From: Metellina segmentata
Taxonomy: Eukaryota > Arthropoda > Arachnida > Araneae > Tetragnathidae
DNA: 64,000 bases
Assembly: GCA_947359465.1 (NCBI GenBank)
Contig: OX375875.1
Location: 58,653,981 to 58,717,980 of the forward strand
Reading direction: 5' to 3'
The notes under the pieces were generated by a model. The model made no database searches and was not told where the DNA came from. It worked only from the letters and a program-made list of their open reading frames with translations. This document shows, one piece after another, positions 25,201 to 36,489 of the stretch (position 1 is its first letter; every line of letters starts with the position of its first letter). The translations under genes and the position numbers were made by a program.

Positions 25201-27068
25201 AAGTACTAATAAAACCTGCAAATTAAATAATTATTTTATTATCTCTTGCATATTTCAAGGCAGAGGACGCTGATGAAGTTTAAATAAAGATCATAGCCAA
25301 AACCCCGTGTGATGAAAGGGTTCAATTCAAGCTTTCTGACATTGAAGTAAAATATTCTAATTGTAAAAAAGAAGAAAAATGTTTCTTTTTCAAACTCCTC
25401 AATTGTATTCGAGAATATAAATCGAGAGAAATTTGCGTCCACAGTTAGTTGTGCAAAAATCTACTTATGTATGTATGTTGTAAAGTTTTCGTGGTTATAA
25501 AATTAGGTTTAAATTTTTGTGTTTGAAAAAAGATATTATACAAGTTCAATTAATGTTAATCTATGCCAAATTAATTAATCACGAACAACTCCAGATAGTT
25601 GTGTATTGCTTATTTGCAGATATTATTTAAAACATCATTAGCTTCAATATGTATTAGTGTTTTCATTGTGTTAAATAATTGTATCGTAATAAAAAGAAAT
25701 CATTACATTCTATTTCTGGATCAAATTACACCAAAGATTGCAAATCTACCCATTTTATGGCACAATTTCCCTTTATCTATTCATGCCCTCTTTGATATAG
25801 ACCCTTATCATAATATGTCATTAACCTGTTGCATATTAGTCATAGAATTCTGCTGATATAACTGTTCGTTTAATCCAAAAGCAATAGTTTCATTCGAAAT
25901 TAATTAATATTTTGGGATAAAAAATCCTAAAAGGAGTAAAGTTATAGTTATTCTGTTTCTAAGTATTCTTCAATTACCTCTTTTGTAATTTTGCTAAATA
26001 CACTAAAACAATATAAATTGTGAGATAAATTATAAAATTTATCACTGTCTATTTCATTTTGAATCAGATATACTTTTAGCTACAAAATGTAAACTTACTC
26101 TAAAACAGTTACGGTCTGTTTATTTTAAAAATTTAAAGTAACTTTATGTGATAAAAGAATCTTACATATAAATTGGATTTTTAAAATAAATTCATTTTGT
26201 AGCGAATGAATACCAACCTATTCCACCATTTTTCAGCAAACGGACTTTTCGAAAAGATTTTGACTGTTTGTAGAAAATTTGTGTCTTCTAGCAGCATCGA
26301 ATCTTTCCTGACGTTAGAGAGAAGTATCGCTAAGCAAATTTGAAGATTATCTTTTGGAGAACCTAAGCCCTTGAGTATTTTCTCAAATTCTTTCCTAACG
26401 GCAGGTTCCATTAAGGTAGGTCTTTGAATGAATTCTATGACCCGCCAGTCGACATCGTTAGGGAACAGCCCCTGCACGCATTCGTCGAATTCATTCATGT
26501 TCTGGAACAATACCTCTATGTTCTGCGCAATCTCTTGATCTTTCCGGAGTTCAATGATCACCTCCTCTATTATTTTTCTCGTTTTCATCAATTCCACGAA
26601 ACTGCAGGCAAAACTCATCAATCCTAAAGCACCCGCTGTGTAAAGGAAACTGTAAGACCACCTATTTTGGAAATTCTGCAAAACTAATGCACCCATCGTG
26701 CCTATGGCGTCTGCAGAAGACAACACCATCCTCCCAGTACAGGAAATTAATTTCAGGTCCTGAATTCTTTTAATGGCAGACTTTAGTTTTTTAATGACCA
26801 ATCGCCTCTGGGCACCCCATTTTTCAAAATCGATGGACAGTCTGGATAAATGTACAATGTAGCGTATGTTCAAATCTGATATTTTCTTTTCTGTCTCGTT
26901 GTATCTAGCTGGTTTGCGCCGTTCCTCATGTTGAGATTGCGTTGAATCTAACGAATCTAGAACGACCATAATCTTTTCCAGATTATAGTTATTCCATATA
27001 GATTTTTGCGTGCCTTCATGAAAGCTGTCCATCTCCTTGTTTGTATTTTCTACAATCGAGTCATATAT
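21928..27068 (-). CDS. Apolipoprotein-L-like gene, two exons, 5' end not found
   Basis: Two minus-strand exons (27068-26218 and 22243-21928) join in phase across a 3,974-bp intron and give about 388 residues ending in a stop. The order of parts looks like the apolipoprotein-L family: a helical stretch with FEKWGAQRRLVIKKLKSAI, then a glycine- and serine-containing hydrophobic hairpin (VLSSADAIGTMGALVL and SYSFLYTAGALGLMSF), then a charged helix (KTRKIIEEVIIELRKDQE) and an acidic helical C-terminus. ApoL proteins insert into membranes; vertebrate members act in ion transport, cell death and parasite killing, and arthropod copies are mostly unstudied. The match is by pattern, not by alignment. 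The intron holds SINE copies and a transposase scrap. It could instead be another helical membrane protein. Confidence 0.5.
22405..22600. repeat. Dispersed 41-bp palindromic repeat, locus 1
   Basis: Tandem, degenerate units of the type GA(C/T)(G/A)AGATATCTCGTCCATCAAGAT-TTGGT, at about 22414, 22450, 22487 and 22528. The same unit occurs at 32320-32590 and 47640-47840. It lies in the intron of the ApoL-like gene. Confidence 0.75.
23575..23945 (+). pseudogene. Decayed Tc1-like transposase scrap
   Basis: Near 23822-23870 two frames together give NLNRIENLESLR then WNHFGRAVTD, the pattern of the Tc1 LNPIENLW...L...V region around the last catalytic residue. Upstream, GRLTLESIDMSMYPT resembles the G.L....Y...L stretch before the second aspartate. 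No terminal inverted repeats were found. The similarity is weak. Confidence 0.35.
24425..24950 (-). repeat. SINE family B, two partial copies in tandem
   Basis: Two adjacent stretches share GGTTGTT...TTTTATGGC(G/A)(C/A)AA(G/A)G, then TTTGGTCAA or CTTGACCAA, then CCC(C/A)AAACAC, then aligned text to about 24660 and 24950. The family recurs at 49587-49690, 58785-58890 and 62740-62965; the last copy shows the tRNA-like head at its right, so all are read on the minus strand. They lie in the ApoL-like intron. Confidence 0.6.
26218..27068 (-). CDS. ApoL-like gene, main exon
   Basis: On the minus strand the exon opens after the acceptor TTTTTAG with IYDSIVENTNKEMDSF in phase 0, so the methionine at 27032 is probably internal. 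It continues open to WWNR at 26218, where AG|GTTGGT gives a donor leaving two bases of a codon. If the donor is not used, the frame closes nine codons later at 26181 (..NLF stop). The splice is preferred because the next exon supplies exactly the missing base. Confidence 0.7.
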
Positions 27069-28395
27069 CTAAAAAGATATAAAAAGATGAAAATGTGGAT
27101 TTCTATGTAAGTAACTTAAATATACAGTTAATTAAGATTCTTTGCTTTACAGTATATGAATTTTAGAAAGTGTTCAACACGATCCTAAGACTCACACAGT
27201 GTGGGATTACTCAATGTGTGTTTCGGATGTACCGATAAAACTAACGTTTAGTTTCAAGCTAGTAAAATAAAAGCTCCTTAAAACCAAAATGCACTGGTAG
27301 ACTATTTTATTTTTATTTTCCTATAGGTCGTTTATGTGTTAAGTTTAACCACCTTCTATATTGCATTGGCTAACTATTTTCATAATGTATGGATTTTTCT
27401 GATAAATTCAATTTTTATTTCACTTAATTAACTTCACTGGCTGGGAAGGTGAAAAATAAAATTGTGCACAAAATTCTCTTAAATCTCAGGCTAGGGAGAT
27501 AGTATAATAAAAAATATCTTAAATATTTTCCTATACAACAAAAAAAGACATAGACAACAAAAATAAACAAACAGCTTTAGAAAATACCAGGGATAGACTG
27601 AATTAACTCACGATTAGTCTAATAAGACTCAAATACAAAACGCCTTGTTTTGCATAAGCGAATCAGGAGATCTATTAAAACTAAGTGACCAGCAATACTC
27701 ATGGCATTCATCCTCATAAACAATGAGAACAGGAGCCTGCATGTTTAAATATTTTATGTATTGCAATACAGAATTCAATATTTTTATGTGGTATTTTCTA
27801 ATGAATATACAAATTACTCCTTAATTTTTACTGTTGTAGTGAGTACAAATGTATTAAAATGAGGGACATTAAGGGAAAGTAAGGGACATTAAAATAAGTA
27901 ATAAAGTTATAAAATGTGTTGTTCTGATCAACTTTAAAAAACTTGATATTATTTTTAAAAAAAACCAGCTAACATGACCGTTGGGTACACATGTCATGAA
28001 TACACACAGATGCTTTGCAACATTTTCTGAAAAAAAATTAGGACCCATTATAAAAATTTTCAAATAAGAACTGTCGGTAGATTAAGATATACTTTAGCTC
28101 GCATTGCCCGCTTTAGATTAGATTCTTTAAAGAATCTCAACAGCTGGCCGTCGGTATCTGTCAAATATTTAACGATCTTAATAACTTTGGTAATTTACCA
28201 ATTTATCTAAACGCGTGAACAATATCAATGGACTAACACCACCGCTTCTATCTACTTTACTGTTGGTTTAGCTGACACGTAAATTGTTTATATTTCAGTT
28301 TTATCCACACACTGGCACCCAAACTAAGTCTAATTCAATAGGTACCAACGAATCAGTGTTTTACAAACGACATCTTGATATTTATTTCACCCCAT
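27069..28395. other. AT-rich stretch upstream of the ApoL-like main exon
   Basis: The first exon and promoter of the ApoL-like gene should lie here or further right, but I could not pick them out. A 16-bp palindrome, GATTCTTTAAAGAATC, lies at about 28120-28135. Confidence 0.4.
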
Positions 28396-28399
28396 CAAG

Positions 28400-28407
28400 T
28401 ATAAAAG
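28400..28407 (+). promoter_or_regulatory. TATA box candidate
   Basis: TATAAAAG, a perfect TATA-box match, 57 bp before an ATG in a good context (AAACGATGG at 28457). Confidence 0.35.
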
Positions 28408-28456
28408 GTAACGCAGACCGATAAAAGATTCGGTATTGGATACCTAGTTGAAAACG

Positions 28457-28633
28457 ATGGATACTCCAAGCTCCATGCAGTACTCTCAGTGCCTAAAATC
28501 TGAAGAATATTTAGGACTCGATCTTAAAACACATACCCGTGGAAATTTTTATTATCCGCCTATATCACCTGATTCTTTGTATAGTTTTCAAACAATTAAT
28601 GCAAACTCCAGGTCTCTTTTTCTTGCTACGTAA
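28457..28633 (+). CDS. Possible first exon of an unknown plus-strand gene
   Basis: From ATG 28457 the frame reads MDTPSSMQYSQCLKSEEYLG and stays open to a stop at 28633. The composition is protein-like, with few rare residues and no low complexity. The TATA box and a favourable start context support it. CAG|GTCTCT near 28611 could be a splice donor, in which case the exon ends with ANSR. I recognise no family, and no second exon was found. It could equally be chance. Confidence 0.25.
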   Translation: MDTPSSMQYSQCLKSEEYLGLDLKTHTRGNFYYPPISPDSLYSFQTINANSRSLFLAT

Positions 28634-28639
28634 TACAAA

Positions 28640-30590
28640 TTTATGCACAAAGATTTGTTGCCATGACAAGGTTTTAAATTTCTACTTGTTTATTATTTAC
28701 TGTGAAATAAAATGTTAGGGCATGCAAGAAATGTACTTAGTTAATACTTAGTGTACGGTATTTTTAAAAACTTGTGCTTTGTTAACATTCTTCGAATATG
28801 TACTAAATTGCGGTATAATTATGCTCGAAACGTAATGCTATCAATGACGTTGTCTTTGGAAAACTATTAAAACAAGCCCAACATTCTTCCTGTGACAATA
28901 ATTAGTCTGAAATACGCATGCGCGCCGATTTGGTTTCTGTACAGAAATGTAATGTGCTGCGCATGTGTGATGTCTTGTTTGTTTGGCCAATCAATATGTG
29001 ACTTGACTGACTGGATCGCATATTACTTTTGAATGTGAAAACACTGTGAAGTGAAGCTGAGTAATTTTTGCGTTGTTCCTTAACAATTGATTGAATCGCC
29101 ATTGCTATCAATAATTTCTAGTAATATCTACTAGAGAAAATCGAATTTTTTTTTATTATTTTGCAAATGTTATTGCTCAAAACAAAGTTTTTTCTCCAAT
29201 TATTTTGAGCTTACAGTATTTTTTTATCAATGATATTTATAGTACTTTCTTAAATAAAATGAATAAGGGTGCAATGTGTCAGGACTTCTCATGATGCACC
29301 CAGGGTAATCTTGAATCTGCCACAGTTTTGCCCTTTGTGGACATCATATGAATCACTTAAACACATGTCCGAAGTACTGGTCGAGGCGTTCAGACTTAGT
29401 TGTAAGAAATAAATAAACAAACCGTGCTGTACAAAATTAATGTGATGACGGTTTTAAATGTTTCTTTTTTCCATTTCAAAATTACATATCATCCAATCGA
29501 ATGATTTTCTAAAGAGAATTTTTGATCTAGAAAAAGTACTTTCGCTACAGAATTTAATCAATATACTTTTAAGCACAATTGCATTCCACTACATTGTTGA
29601 AATCGAATGAGATGAACAGATTATTATTAAGCATTACATTTAAATCAAAAGTTTGTTACGGAAGTTAAGTGTAGATGTTTCAGAAAGATAATTATACAAG
29701 AAATGTATGTATATTTTCAACTAAAGAATAGTTATTTTGTGCACTTTAAATTCTACAAGTTAAATAAATCCAAGCGAATTTGCGAAATTCTCCAAATTAA
29801 CATTATAAAAGACATCTTGAATATTATATAACCACGAAATACGTATTTCAACACCTACACAAAATGGCAGTCATCTTTTTCACAAAGATATTATACAAGT
29901 TGCGTTTAGATCTTTTAAGAGAAGAAACTAAGGTAAATATTAAGAGTTGGAAGAAGAATAGTTGAAAATAGATGCACACACACAGAAATAAAAAATTATG
30001 CCTGTAGATATAAGAAATGAAAAGTTACAAAACATATCAATTATACATACTCCCAATACTTTCATCCATCTGGAAATTATAGTTCTAAACAAGGATATGC
30101 CCAAAATTTATCTACCAAAAGCGAAACTGAGATAAGATAAAGCTATCCCTTCAAACGTTTCTACAACGCAAATAGGAGATTATCAGTTTAGGAAATTCAA
30201 GTAGATATGAAAAATATATATATAAGGAAAATTATATTCTATTATATTAATTTTTCATAAAACAAACCTCTAACGATTTTAAATTTGCGATTTAAATGAA
30301 AAATTATATGAACTTTAGCGAATGATTGGTTAAGTGTGAAAACAACATATCAACAAAATTAAATAAATGCATATTTTTAAGTATTCTCATGTTTCAAATT
30401 TGTGTCTCTAAAGTGTATCTCATAAGTGCAAGAATAGACATGACAAGAACATTTTTAATTTGAGATTGGTATGTTTATCTTTTTCTAGACCATTGGAAGC
30501 TAGCTTTAGCTAGACCATTGGAATGGTCAATAGCTTCTGTCTACTTGAAATTGTGTTGTTTTGCAGAGATCGCACGGTAATATCCATGCT
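28640..30590. other. AT-rich non-coding stretch, no gene recognised
   Basis: No coding, repeat or structural signal that I can support on either strand. Confidence 0.5.
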
Positions 30591-30597
30591 AAAACAA

Positions 30598-30735
30598 ATG
30601 TGAACCTTCTAACACAAAAGTGTGGTTCAAAATTACGAGGCGTCCATGGATCTTTACCTTCGGGATTGGTCCCGGACCGTCGCCAATAGCGCGTTGTGTT
30701 GCTCCAGAGCGACGTTAATTCAACTACCTTCACAT
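30598..30735 (+). repeat. SINE family A, 3' half
   Basis: It contains TGTGGTTCAAAATTACGAGG, GATCTTTACCTTCGGGATTG, CCGGACCGTCGCCAATAG and GCGACGTTAATTCAACTACC, in the same order as the 3' half of the 43795-44130 copy. The head and 5' half are missing, consistent with 5' truncation. Confidence 0.75.
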
Positions 30736-31209
30736 CTAAATATCGCTATGCTAAAGTTGTCTTCGGAGACTGAGTGTAAATAATAAGTGTTTATTTGTTG
30801 TACAGTTTTATATGCTTTGATGAAAATATGTTTAAATTATTGACACTCAAGAAGACGAGACAAACATCTCTGGGTGTATAGAACTTATATAGACACAAAC
30901 TTCCCAGTTTCATGTGAAGGTGAGTGAAGTGTCAGATAATAAATAGCATGTCTTGTTTTTGTCAAAAGAGTACATTGTGGTTCACATTTATTAAAATAGT
31001 TTATATCACTGGATGACAAATTGTATGCATTTTGTATGCAAAAAAGCTTTTAATTTTGTGAATTTTTGAAGCGCGTGCCCTCTGTCACGTGCAAAATATT
31101 TCATAGAACCTAAATATATTAAAAATTAATGAGTGATCAGTGGCGGATTTTGTTGCTTCTATGGCAAGTGTCGAGGCACTGTTCATTTTATTTCTGCCAT
31201 CCCAATAAA

Positions 31210-32093
31210 CACAGTCCAGTCACATTAATGTGACCACCACCTACTTTCGACGGCAACGTGAAATAACCAATCCTAAAAGGCAGGTGGCAGCACATTGCAG
31301 TGGAGTGTATATAAAGGATGTCCTAGGGCATCGGAAAGCATTTCAATCGTTGGCGTAATGCAGAAACGTAGGGATTTATGCGACGTCCAAAAGGGCATAA
31401 TTATTGGCTTTCGGGCCAAGGGTGGAAGCATTTCGGAAACGGCTAATTTTGTGAACTGTTCGCGTGCCACCGTGGTAAAAGTATACCGTGCATGGTAAAA
31501 TGGCACTATCCAAAATCAGCGGCGTGGCACATGTGGTGCACCATGGGCTATAGATGACAGAGGTGAATGAAGGTTACGGAGATGCATACGGCCGAATAGA
31601 CATGGAACTGTTGAACAACTGACCGCCCAGATGAACCAAGGGGCTACCAAGAGTGTATCCTCAACAACGGTTCAGCGAACGTTGCTGCGCATGGGCCTCC
31701 GCAGCAGACGCCTGGTTAATGCACCAATGCTGACTGCTGTTGATTGGCGACGAAGGCTGGAATTTGCACGCCAGTACAGCAACTGGACGTCCACAGAGTG
31801 GCGACAGGTGGCTTTTTAAGATGAATCACGTTTTATGCTCCATCGGACAGATGGTCATTGGCGTTTACGGCGTGAAACGTCTGAAAGCAAACACTCTGCA
31901 ACAATTGCCGGAAGGATCCAGGCTTGAGGAGGGAACATTATAGTTTGGGGAATGTTTTCCTGGCATTCACTGGGTGCACTCATCATCAGAAACCTAATTG
32001 ACTCTCTTCCTGCACGTCTCGCAGCGTTCCGCTCTGCCAAAGGTGGTTATTCTGGCTTTTGACTGGTGGTCACATTAATATGACTGGACTGTG
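31210..32093 (+). mobile_element. Tc1-like DNA transposon, 3' part of the gene deleted
   Basis: Ends: left CACAGTCCAGTCACATTAAT and right, in reverse, CACAGTCCAGTCATATTAAT, both followed by GTGACCACCA. The right flank is TA (32094-32095); on the left the expected TA reads AA. At 884 bp it lacks the last third of a normal element. It is a different family from the 8032-9000 element. Confidence 0.9.
31358..32060 (+). pseudogene. Tc1-like transposase remnant lacking its last catalytic residues
   Basis: The frame starts at ATG 31358 (MQKRRDLCDVQKGIIIGF), with the first helix-turn-helix ending in NCSRATVVKVYRAW and a stop. The second DNA-binding half is clear (SVSSTTVQRTLLRMGLRSRR, about 31655-31715), then RLEFARQYSNWTSTEWRQV. 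The first catalytic region reads F-stop-DESRFMLHRTDGHW, with the D present but preceded by a stop. GGNIIVWGMFSWHS follows. The DN and D..E blocks are absent and the text runs into the right end. Stops and the deletion make it inactive. Confidence 0.88.
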
Positions 32094-32319
32094 TAGCTTG
32101 GAGTGGTTCCTGTTCTTGCTCTGATTAAGAAGCGTTGCTTATTGCTGTCACCCATTTAAAATCACCCAGGGGGCACTTACAGCTTTATATAATTCACCTC
32201 CTCCCAGCTCACCAAATTGTTGATGAGTTAGATCCTTTGTATGATTTAGATCACATGTGTTAGATCTTTTCTACAAGAGGAGGGTATGCGACTCGTACAG
32301 CTTAACACTCCAAGTGGTT

Positions 32320-32590
32320 TCAACTAGGTATCTTGTCCATCAATTTCTAATCTAATTTGTGGATCCCGATGTTTCTCGTTAGTTAAAATATTGCTGATTA
32401 TTTTTTATGGTTACGAGATAAAGATATAATAAATTTCTTTATAATGACCAGATATCTCGTCCATCAACATCTGATCAATTTCCTTCTAATGACGAGTTAT
32501 CTCGTCCGTCAAGATCTGGTCAGTTCTTCTAGTGACGATATATCTCTTCGAAACAACCACCAGGTGATGAATGCAGTATTTTATATGAAA
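32320..32590. repeat. Dispersed 41-bp palindromic repeat, locus 2
   Basis: Consecutive units near 32448, 32489 and 32529 read GACCAGATATCTCGTCCATC, GACGAGTTATCTCGTCCGTC and GACGATATATCTCTTCG, spaced 40-41 bp; weaker units precede them. They are joined by AACATCTGATCAATTTCC or AAGATCTGGTCAGTT. Same unit as loci 22405-22600 and 47640-47840. Confidence 0.85.
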
Positions 32591-33363
32591 TCGGAGTTTC
32601 TTTGAACCAGATCTGTCTTATTTTCGAAAGAACAATGATATATTAGAAACACTCAAGCTCTATTCATGATTCTCTCTATTCATTCTATTCAATTCATCTC
32701 ACTCAACTCTAGTATTCTTGAATTTGAGTTCACTAGACTGCACATAATACTCTCAGTTGACAATATCAATAATTAGTTAGTAAAAATGTTTTTTTTTTCT
32801 GTCAAAATAGAGTCTTGCCCATCTAGATAAAACTTATTTCCCGAGAACTTATCATTATAGATACTGAATAAAAGCATATCTGCGGTTTATTGCTCATACT
32901 TCCAAATCCTATTGAGCACTTTTCTCAGCTTATCAGTGAAATTCTGTTGATATTGAAATGCTATTCGCTATTTTATAGATACATTACTTGAATGCGTGGG
33001 TGCAGTGATAGTTATTCAAAAAGCTGACTTATCTAAGAACAAAATCTCATGATTTGGACACGTTTCACATAGTGACTCAACATTGAATACCAAGCATACG
33101 TGTTCCTATAGTTTACTAAAGGTTGGCTAAATAGGACCCTGCGTTATAAAAAGATCAACTAACCGTTATAGTGGACAGGGTGGATTGATTTTATCCTAGT
33201 ATTTTATAGATTTCTGTATTTAAATACTATCCTATATTTAAATTGCAATTTTGATTCCATTGCTTAAAGGTGCCTCATACACTTTTTTATTAATGTATTT
33301 CTGGTCGGTTTTTAATAAAGGCATCCCAGGAAGCCTTAAACCCATTTTTTGACAGACTTTGTG

Positions 33364-34370
33364 GTAGGGTGGGCCTAAAAAGGGTATTTTTTATTTGCTG
33401 TCACATTCTAATAGTGCGGAAAAGTTAGTTCATGCAGTAAAACTAATGTGCAAAAAATTTCATCCCGATTTATTGATATATTTTGCCTTCCCAAGGGGTT
33501 AAAACCCTCCAAAAAGATCGAAATTCGGACATTTTTTATTAAAAAATTTAAATGTTTACAATTACGTTCTAATAGTGAGGAAAAGTTAGTTCATGCAGTA
33601 AAACGTATGTGCAAAAAATTTCATCCCGATTTATTGATATCTTTTGCCTTCCCAAGGGGTTAAAACCCTCCAAAAAGATCAAAATTCGGACATTTTTTAT
33701 ACAAAAATTTAAATGTTTACAATTACGTTCTAATAGTGCGGGAAAGTTAGTTCATGCAGTAAAACTAATGTGCAATAAATTTCATCCCGATTTATTGATA
33801 TCTTTTGCCTTCCCAAGGGGTTCAAACCCTCCAACAAGATCAAAATTCGGACATTTTTTATAAAAAAATTTAAATGTTTACAATTACGTTCTAATAGTGC
33901 TCAAAAGTAAGATAATACATTGAATAAAAACAGTAAAAAAATTGTTTAGATCGATACGTATCTTCTGCAACCCCACAACGGAGCCAAATAGCAGAAAAAA
34001 CTGATCACCAATTTTTACCGTAATTGCAAAAGTCGATATTTTGCAAAAATGTCATTTTTTTCAGGGTTTTTTTGCTATTTGGCCACCGATGGGGAGGCAG
34101 AAGATATGTACTGATCTAAACAATTATTTACCGTTAACATTGAATGTATTAGCTTACTTTTGCGCGCTATTAGAACGTAATTGTAAACTTTTTTTTGATA
34201 AAAAATACCTGAATTTTCATTTTTTTGGAGGGTGTGAACCCATTGGAAGGAAAAAGATATCAATAAATCGGGATGAAATTTTTTACACATTAGTTTTACT
34301 GTATGAACAAACTTTTCCGCACTATTAGAATGTGACCACAAAAAAAAAAACTTTTTTCTACCCACCCTAC
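33364..34370. mobile_element. Fold-back (long inverted repeat) element with internal 161-bp tandem repeats
   Basis: The left end begins GTAGGGTGGG and the right end, in reverse, reads GTAGGGTGGGTAG. Behind them the arms stay homologous for well over 100 bp: both hold TTCTAATAGTGCGGAAAAGT, TTCATGCAGTAAAACTAATG and TTTCATCCCGATTTATTGAT in the same order. A 6-bp direct repeat, TTTGTG, flanks the element (33358-33363 and 34371-34376). The left arm unit is repeated head to tail about three times. There is no transposase, so this is a non-autonomous DNA element whose superfamily I cannot name. Confidence 0.85.
33406..33900. repeat. 161-bp tandem repeat, three full units
   Basis: TTCTAATAGTG begins at 33406, 33567, 33728 and 33889, exactly 161 bp apart. 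Units differ at only a few positions. The period is not a multiple of three, so the short open frames across it are not a gene. Confidence 0.95.
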
Positions 34371-34379
34371 TTTGTGATC

Positions 34380-35100
34380 AGGGTTAGACAAAAGTTCAGT
34401 CCCTGGAAGTTGGCTCCCCTCATGATAAAACTTGTGAGCAAACAATAGATAGCTCGAAACACCCTCATAATTATCTACATTCTGTGTATATCGAGATTAC
34501 TTTCATTTTACGAACAAAGTCGATGAAAATCAGACACATTGTGTTTCAGCCTAAGTACAGGTGGCTGCTGTTTGCAAAATCTGAAAGCATGAAATGACCG
34601 TTGACCGTCAAACCAACCAACCAGAGAAGCATAAGGTTCGTTTTAGAAGTATCACGCACAGGCTAAATGTGGTTGCTTAGTAACAAGTGATAGCAATGTT
34701 TACATTATGTGTTGATACACGTGAACAAGATGATATGAATCCATTAATTCTTTTTGAAACAAGACCTTGTAATGGGGGCACAGATAAAAATTTTATCTCG
34801 TTAAGGTATAGGTAACAAACGAAAACATTGGCAGATCCCCATCAAACCAGTCAGCCGTTTTATCAGAACTTTGAAATAATTATAATTTTATCAAGTATAT
34901 TTGAATCTGATCAGAACAAAAGATGAAGACACATCTTTTTCAGCGATTTTTTAAAATCTTTCAAATCAAAAAATAATTCATCGCTTTTTTAAGTGTATGT
35001 TTAAAACGATCTTGTTAAAAGCCTCAGATATATAAAGTGTATTTAACCCCCAGAGAGATTAACATGCATAATTTCACCTTGCAATCTATCTTCCCTGATT
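34380..35100. other. AT-rich non-coding stretch, no gene recognised
   Basis: Nothing recognisable on either strand. Confidence 0.5.
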
Positions 35101-35104
35101 GACT

Positions 35105-35360
35105 TCCTAGAAGTTTTGATCTTGACCAATAGAATTTTTCCAAAAGATTATATTCTAAGCCAATAAGCAGTGGAATCTTTCCAGTGAGTTCTTTACCGTT
35201 AGACATAGACAAGACATGAGCAATAGAATTTTCCCAGTGGGCTGTATTGCAAGGATAGTACCAATAGAATATTTCTAAATTATTCTATTCTAAGAAAATG
35301 TACGATAGAATTTTTCAAAACCCTCTTATCAAAGGAAATGAGCAATAAAGTCTTTCTTTA
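35105..35360. repeat. Degenerate tandem repeat of roughly 50-60 bp
   Basis: The phrase (G/C)AATAGAATTTTTCC(A/C)A and relatives (CAATAGAATTTTTCCAAAAG, GCAATAGAATTTTCCCAGTG, CCAATAGAATATTTC, CGATAGAATTTTTCAAAACC, GCAATAAAGTCTTTC) recur five or six times at irregular spacing. Confidence 0.55.
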
Positions 35361-36168
35361 GAGTTCTTTTCTCAAGAAATGAATCGATGAGGCTCATAGG
35401 GTAAACTCTTGAATTCTTAAAATATTGACAAGAAATAAATTCACTAGTTATAAATTCATTCTCACTATGAGTTATTGCGTACACAGCTTTAAAAAATTAT
35501 GGATAGCAAGAAAAACTACATTGCTTTATTATATGGGCTTCCTCCCAGATAACGCTTTAAATTTAAAATCTTCTGTTACCTAACAACCATCTTTACAAAT
35601 TTGTTCGCTTAATTTCAGGATATTGATTCATTGGTTGAAGATTGAAGTAGAATCCAAACCCGAAACGAAAGCAAAGTGAGGAAAGTAAACTCAGCATTTG
35701 GACAACTCAACATTCAAGGGAAGATACTTATAACCTTGAATCTTTTAAACAATATGCTGCTCATGAACTGTTATAAAAGATAAACAGTATAGGTTGAAAG
35801 CTATCTGTGAGATTTCAGTCAAGATAATTCAAGGCAAAAAAGGTTTTATTCATTTTTGGGTTACCGTGCACGTTATTTTCAATCATTCGTCGTTATTAAA
35901 TACGTTAGCATATGAAATCGCTATTCCAGTAACATTTTTACAAAAGCAGTTTTAGTAGTGGATTAAGAAATTTTCATCACAGTATTTTACAAGTTACGTG
36001 CTTTGCATTGTTCCTTTTTTATCCTATGGGTTCAATAATGTCATTCACTTTTTCTCTTTGGTTTTAGTTTTGGTATCTTAAAGGGACTATTTGCTAAACA
36101 AGTTTAGGGCCCTAAATGGAGCATGAAAATGTAATTACTTTTAGTGCATTTTGATTATTATTTTGTTT

Positions 36169-36480
36169 ACATGTGAGCAAAAAATTCCATCTATTTGTAC
36201 TCAATTGCAACAGGAATAGCATAATTATCAATTAGTTTTTATCTGTGTAGAAACGTGTAAAATTATGTTCCATCTTGTAATTTTCTTTACATGTGAGCAA
36301 ATAATTCCATCTATTTGTTCTCAATTGCAACAGGAATAGCATAATTATCAATTAGTTTTTATCTAAGTAGAGACGCATAAAATTATGTTCCATCTACTAG
36401 TTTTAAATTTCAACTGAAAAGTTTGATGAGCAATTACTTTGTACCTGAGCAGAAAAGCGTGAAATTATGATCCATCTATC
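36169..36480. repeat. 120-bp tandem repeat, two good units and a decayed third
   Basis: ACATGTGAGCAA begins at 36169 and again at 36289; the two 120-bp units are nearly identical, with shared GCAACAGGAATAGCATAATT. A third, diverged unit follows from about 36409 (GAGCAGAAAAGCGTGAAATT, ATCCATCTATCAGTTTTT). Confidence 0.9.
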
Positions 36481-36489
36481 AGTTTTTAA

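Noticed and set aside
26181..26217. Reading through to the stop at 26181 as the end of the ApoL-like protein
   Set aside because: An AG|GTTGGT donor at 26217 joins the exon at 22243 in exact phase and adds a coherent C-terminus. Read-through remains possible as an isoform.
33448..33863. Repeated small proteins in overlapping frames
   Set aside because: They arise from one 161-bp tandem repeat whose length is not a multiple of three; they are by-products of the repeat.
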